Below are positions 60,384-64,000 of a DNA stretch of 64,000 bases, piece after piece. Made by a program: the position numbers and the translations under genes. Source of the stretch: Flavobacterium lotistagni (GTDB taxonomy: Bacteria; Bacteroidota; Bacteroidia; Flavobacteriales; Flavobacteriaceae); assembly GCF_011392125.1 (NCBI RefSeq), contig NZ_JAAJBU010000010.1, positions 62,001 to 126,000 on the forward strand. Direction: 5' to 3'. Below the pieces are notes generated by a model. That model saw nothing but the letters and a program-made list of their open reading frames with translations. It had not been told where the DNA came from and searched no databases. Numbering within the stretch: position 1 is the first letter of the stretch; each line of letters starts with the position of its first letter.

Positions 60384-61850
60384 TTGACAGAACAAAACCT
60401 AAATACAAATTCTGCTTTGTATAGCGAAGACTTGGCCCCGGTTGCGAGCGAGAATCGCAGCTGGACGACCTGGAATTACGCCGCACTTTGGATCAGCATG
60501 AGCCTTTGCATTCCTACCTATATGTTGTCGAGTTCTCTGATTGAAGGCGGCATGAATTGGTGGCAAGCGATACTTACCATCTTTTTAGGAAATACTATCG
60601 TCCTGATTCCGATGATCTTGAATGGACACGCCGGAGCCAAATATGGGATTCCGTTTCCGGTGTTTGCCCGAGCGAGTTTCGGCACCAAAGGCGCTAATAT
60701 TCCGGCATTGCTTCGGGCGATTGTAGCCTGCGGTTGGTTCGGTATCCAAACCTGGATTGGCGGATTTGCCCTATACCAAATGATGCGTTTGTGGATTCCG
60801 GCACTGGAAACGATGCCGCAGATTTTTCCGGATTCCTGGGGTTTACAAACCGGCCCGGCGATTTGCTTTTTAGTGTTTTGGTTGCTCAATATGTATGTGG
60901 TTTACTTGGGTGTAGACAGCATTCGGAAATTACTCGTCTTCAAAGCGATTTTCTTACCCGTAGCAGCGCTCGCTCTATTATTGTGGGCACTCAACGCCGC
61001 GCACGGTTTAGGACCGATTTTGGCCACGCCATCGAAGTTCGCTAACACGACCGATTTTTTCCATTTCTTCTTTCCGGCACTGACGGGAATGGTGGGTTTC
61101 TGGGCAACATTGTCCTTAAATATTCCAGATTTTACGCGGTATGCGACTTCGCAAAAAGCACAAATCAAAGGGCAAATGTATGGGCTTCCGACCTCGATGA
61201 CGATGTTTGCTTTCGTCGGTGTAGTGGTGACTTCAGCTACCACAATTGTTTTCGGAACCACCATTTGGGATCCGGTGATTTTAGCCGGAAAATTCGACAG
61301 CAAATTACTGGTCAGTGTAGCGATGATTGCCGTAGCAATTTCAACCTTAGCAACCAATATTGCCGCGAATATCGTCAGCCCGGCGAACGACTTTGCGAAT
61401 TTAGCACCGTCCAAAATCGATTTCCGAAAAGGCGGTTATATCACCGGAATTATCGGGATTTTAATTTTCCCATGGAAACTCATAGCAGATCCAACCGGTT
61501 ATATTTTCACTTGGTTAGTAGGTTATTCCAGCTTGCTCGGACCGGTCGGCGGGATTATGATTGTAGATTATTATTTCATCCGCAAACAAACTTTACAACT
61601 TGAAGATTTATACAACACCAAAGGCATCTACAGCTTTTCAAACGGGTTCAACACCAGCGCTATTCTCGCTTTGTTGATAGGAATCGCTCCCAATGTGCCC
61701 GGCTTTTTAACGACCATCAAAGCCGTGAGCACCGAAGCTTTTCCGCAATGGGTCACCGGATTGTACAATTACGCCTGGTTCGTCGGATTCATCCTTAGCG
61801 GGCTGGTTTATTGGATTTTAATGAAAAATAGAACTACATTATGTGAGTAG
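60384..61850 (+). CDS. NCS1 family nucleobase (uracil/allantoin/hydantoin-type) permease
   Basis: 488 aa, twelve TMs. NCS1 signatures: WNYAALWISMSLCIPTYML, GIPFPVFARASFG, WFGIQTWIGG, NIAANIVSPANDFANL. Start: TTG 60384 (11 nt after the aminotransferase stop); no ATG precedes the first TM in this frame, so TTG is likely. Brings the pyrimidine base or related compound into the cell. Confidence 0.92.
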   Translation: MTEQNLNTNSALYSEDLAPVASENRSWTTWNYAALWISMSLCIPTYMLSSSLIEGGMNWWQAILTIFLGNTIVLIPMILNGHAGAKYGIPFPVFARASFGTKGANIPALLRAIVACGWFGIQTWIGGFALYQMMRLWIPALETMPQIFPDSWGLQTGPAICFLVFWLLNMYVVYLGVDSIRKLLVFKAIFLPVAALALLLWALNAAHGLGPILATPSKFANTTDFFHFFFPALTGMVGFWATLSLNIPDFTRYATSQKAQIKGQMYGLPTSMTMFAFVGVVVTSATTIVFGTTIWDPVILAGKFDSKLLVSVAMIAVAISTLATNIAANIVSPANDFANLAPSKIDFRKGGYITGIIGILIFPWKLIADPTGYIFTWLVGYSSLLGPVGGIMIVDYYFIRKQTLQLEDLYNTKGIYSFSNGFNTSAILALLIGIAPNVPGFLTTIKAVSTEAFPQWVTGLYNYAWFVGFILSGLVYWILMKNRTTLCE

Positions 61851-61895
61851 CCTCAGCCGCTCAGGCACTAAGGCACTCAGCAACTTAAAAAAAGC

Positions 61896-63278
61896 ATGAG
61901 TATACTAATCAAAAACGGAAGAATCATCACCGCGACCGACGATTATCACGCGGATATTTTCATCGAAGGCGAAACCATTTCGGCCATCGGTAAGAACTTA
62001 AATGTGCAAGCCGATGAGGTTATCGACGCAACCGGAAAACTCGTGATGCCCGGCGGAATTGACCCGCACGTGCACCTCGATATGCCGTTCATGGGCACGT
62101 ATAGCAGCGACAATTACGAAACCGGAACCCGCGCGGCGCTCTTTGGCGGAACCACTATGGTCATCGATTTCATCCTGCAAACCCAAGGCAAAAGCTTGCA
62201 ATCGGCACTACAGGAATGGAAAGGCCGAAGCGACAATAATGCCGTGGGCGATTACAGTTTCCACATGGCGGTGACCGATTTTAACGAAGAGACGAAAAAG
62301 GAAATCCAGCATTTTATCGAAGTCGAAGGCATTACTTCTTTCAAAACTTTTATGGCCTACAAAGGCGCCCTGATGATCGACGACCGCCAAATGGTAGGCT
62401 TGATGCAGGAAGTCAAAAAACATGGCGGGCTGATTAATGTGCACGCGACCAATGGTGATATGATTGATTTTTTGATCGCCAAACACAAATCCGAAGGCAA
62501 GACTGCACCACTATATCATTATTTATCGCAACCCGAAGTCACCGAAGCAGAAGCCAGCAGCCGCTTTGCCGACATGGCCGATTATACAGGCTGTCCGGGT
62601 TATATCGTCCACCTGACTTGCGAAGGCGCGCTCAATGCGGTCAGGTTTGCCACCAGAAGGAACCAGCACGTTTTTGTGGAAACCTGTATCCAATATTTGG
62701 TTTTGGACGCTTCCCTTTATGAGCAGAATTTCGAAGGTGCCAAATGGGTGATGTCTCCGCCGCTGCGTGAAAAGAAAGATCAGGAAACGCTTTGGGCCGG
62801 ACTCAATCAAGGTTTGGTAAATGTAGTTGCGACCGACCATTGCCCGTTTATGTGGGAGCAGAAACTCATGGGCAAGGACGATTTCTCGAAAATCCCGAAC
62901 GGGCATCCAGCGATTGAAAACCGAATGGAATTGCTCTTCAGCGAAGGTGTCAACAAAGGCAAAATCACGTTGAATAAGTACGTGGAAGTCGCTTCCACCA
63001 ACGCAGCGAAAATCTTCGGTATGTTTCCCAAAAAAGGAACGATTGCGATTGGCAGCGATGCAGACATTATCGTATTAGACCCGAACGAAAAACACACGCT
63101 TTCGGCTAAAACCCACCACATGAATGTCGATTACAGCGGTTATGAAGGCTGGGAACTCACCGGAAAAGTGAAAACGGTGCTGCTGCGCGGCAAAGTCGTG
63201 ATTGACAACAACGAATGTAAAGTTTCCAAAGGTTACGGGAAATTCATCAAGCGAAATAAAGTAGACGGAAAGATTTAA
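61896..63278 (+). CDS. Dihydropyrimidinase (hydantoinase)
   Basis: Metal-dependent amidohydrolase that opens 5,6-dihydrouracil to N-carbamoyl-beta-alanine. 460 aa. HxH is in GGIDPHVHLDMPF, the carbamylated Lys region is SFKTFMAYKGAL, later His in IVHLTCEGA and Asp in VATDHCPF. Fits between uracil reduction and beta-ureidopropionase. Confidence 0.95.
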   Translation: MSILIKNGRIITATDDYHADIFIEGETISAIGKNLNVQADEVIDATGKLVMPGGIDPHVHLDMPFMGTYSSDNYETGTRAALFGGTTMVIDFILQTQGKSLQSALQEWKGRSDNNAVGDYSFHMAVTDFNEETKKEIQHFIEVEGITSFKTFMAYKGALMIDDRQMVGLMQEVKKHGGLINVHATNGDMIDFLIAKHKSEGKTAPLYHYLSQPEVTEAEASSRFADMADYTGCPGYIVHLTCEGALNAVRFATRRNQHVFVETCIQYLVLDASLYEQNFEGAKWVMSPPLREKKDQETLWAGLNQGLVNVVATDHCPFMWEQKLMGKDDFSKIPNGHPAIENRMELLFSEGVNKGKITLNKYVEVASTNAAKIFGMFPKKGTIAIGSDADIIVLDPNEKHTLSAKTHHMNVDYSGYEGWELTGKVKTVLLRGKVVIDNNECKVSKGYGKFIKRNKVDGKI

Positions 63279-63397
63279 TTAGGTTGAATTTAAATGTTGA
63301 CCCGAGGCGCAGCCGAACTGTATGGAGCGCAGCGGAATAAATGCTAAATGAAAAGCAAACATTCAACATTCATCACTCAGCATTTAACATAAAACAT
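63279..63397 (+). other. 119-nt spacer between the dihydropyrimidinase and beta-ureidopropionase genes
   Basis: Low-complexity spacer with repeated words (CATTCAACATTCATCA, AATGCTAAATG). ATGTTGA near 63293 and TCAACAT near 63365 are inverted. An embedded GAGGCGCAGCCGAA...GGAGCGCAGCGG pair is repeated. The operon is otherwise tight, so this gap looks like an insertion of spacer DNA. Confidence 0.5.
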
Positions 63398-64000
63398 ATG
63401 GCAAGAATCATCAAATCCGGGTTGATCCAACTCAGTTTAGCCAAAACCGAAGGCGAAGGCACCATTGCAGAAATCATGCAGGCGATGGAAGACAAACACA
63501 TTCCGTACATCGAAGAAGCCGGAAGACAGGGCGTACAAATCCTGTGTTTTCAGGAAATCTTCAACACGCCGTATTTCTGTCCGGGGCAAGATTCGAAATG
63601 GTATGCATCGGCAGAAACCGTTCCTGGGCCAACGACCGAAAGAATGCAAGCTTATGCCAAGAAATACAACATGGTCATCATCGTTCCGGTTTATGAAAAA
63701 GAACAAGCGGGGGTTTATTACAACACAGCCGCAGTCATCGATGCCGATGGCACTTACCTCGGCAAATACCGCAAAAACCACATTCCTCAAACGGGCGGTT
63801 TCTGGGAAAAATATTTTTTCAAGCCGGGCAATTTAGGCTATCCGGTTTTTCAAACCAAGTACGCCAAAGTCGGGGTTTACATTTGTTATGATCGTCATTT
63901 CCCCGATGGCGCTCGTTGCCTAGGATTGAATGGCGCGGAAATCGTCTACAATCCGTCGGCCACTACTGTTGGCCAATCACAGTATTTATGGAAACTCGAG
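63398..64000 (+). CDS. Beta-ureidopropionase-type nitrilase family amidohydrolase, 3' end cut by window
   Basis: Converts N-carbamoyl-beta-alanine to beta-alanine, CO2 and NH3. 201 residues present. Nitrilase triad Glu-Lys-Cys: Glu in LCFQEIFNTPYF, Lys in GKYRKNHIPQ, Cys in YICYDRHFPDG, as in the carbamoyl-hydrolysing branch. The window ends inside the gene, so the total length is unknown. The DPD-type enzyme that starts the pathway is not in the window. Confidence 0.92.
   Translation, partial: MARIIKSGLIQLSLAKTEGEGTIAEIMQAMEDKHIPYIEEAGRQGVQILCFQEIFNTPYFCPGQDSKWYASAETVPGPTTERMQAYAKKYNMVIIVPVYEKEQAGVYYNTAAVIDADGTYLGKYRKNHIPQTGGFWEKYFFKPGNLGYPVFQTKYAKVGVYICYDRHFPDGARCLGLNGAEIVYNPSATTVGQSQYLWKLE

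Overview
The window looks like chromosomal DNA of a member of the Flavobacteriaceae (Bacteroidota), probably Flavobacterium or a close relative with fairly high GC for that group. The evidence is gliding-motility lipoprotein gldH, two proteins with type IX secretion (T9SS) sorting domains, CrtY-type lycopene cyclase, an SpmA-SpmB fusion, an HU-CCDC81/SPOR protein and Bacteroidota -7 promoter boxes (TAnnTTTG) in front of many genes. Genes are densely packed. I see no rRNA, tRNA, CRISPR array, prophage or intact insertion sequence.

Layout. 1-8.8 kb holds an M13 peptidase (partial), an SCO1-type copper protein, and a metal block: feoA-feoB with a 41-aa Cys-rich membrane protein, a DtxR/MntR regulator, an Nramp transporter fused to a universal-stress domain, and a divergent outer-membrane protein behind a DtxR-like operator. 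8.9-18.2 kb holds crtY, a bacilliredoxin, a GNAT, the trhO-trhP-ferredoxin operon for tRNA U34 hydroxylation, and ricT-gldH-PBP1A. 18.4-26.7 kb holds a 3-ketoacid CoA-transferase, a Crp-type regulator, small enzymes, a T9SS cargo protein, SpmAB, a 3'-5' exonuclease, a serine hydrolase and Ogt. 26.8-37.3 kb is a heme region: hemA-hemC-hemD-hemE-(47-aa ORF)-GNAT-hemF-(four-helix-bundle gene)-hemB on the minus strand, and an AraC regulator, hemH and hemJ on the plus strand. hemL is not seen here. 37.3-57.1 kb holds a histidine kinase, a crotonase, lipid acyltransferases, an acyl-ACP desaturase, recA, trpS, dprA, a SPOR protein, and a cell-envelope operon (nucleotidyltransferase, TPR, DUF4292 lipoprotein, EnvC-like). 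57.4-64 kb is a reductive pyrimidine (uracil) catabolism operon: NCS1 permease, dihydropyrimidinase and beta-ureidopropionase (cut by the window end), then a beta-alanine aminotransferase and a CoA-acylating semialdehyde dehydrogenase leading to acetyl-CoA.

Most interesting points. (1) The O2-dependent (TrhO) and U32-type (TrhP) tRNA U34 hydroxylation enzymes are translationally coupled, are followed by a small ferredoxin, and end in the same domain. (2) A structured intergenic repeat of about 80 bp occurs four times, always just after a stop codon and always in the same orientation relative to the upstream gene. (3) A DtxR-like palindrome overlaps the -7 box between mntH and an outer-membrane protein gene. 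(4) A four-helix-bundle gene sits in the heme operon between two TAGC-rich spacers, like a cassette. (5) A 21-bp-stem inverted repeat lies upstream of recA.
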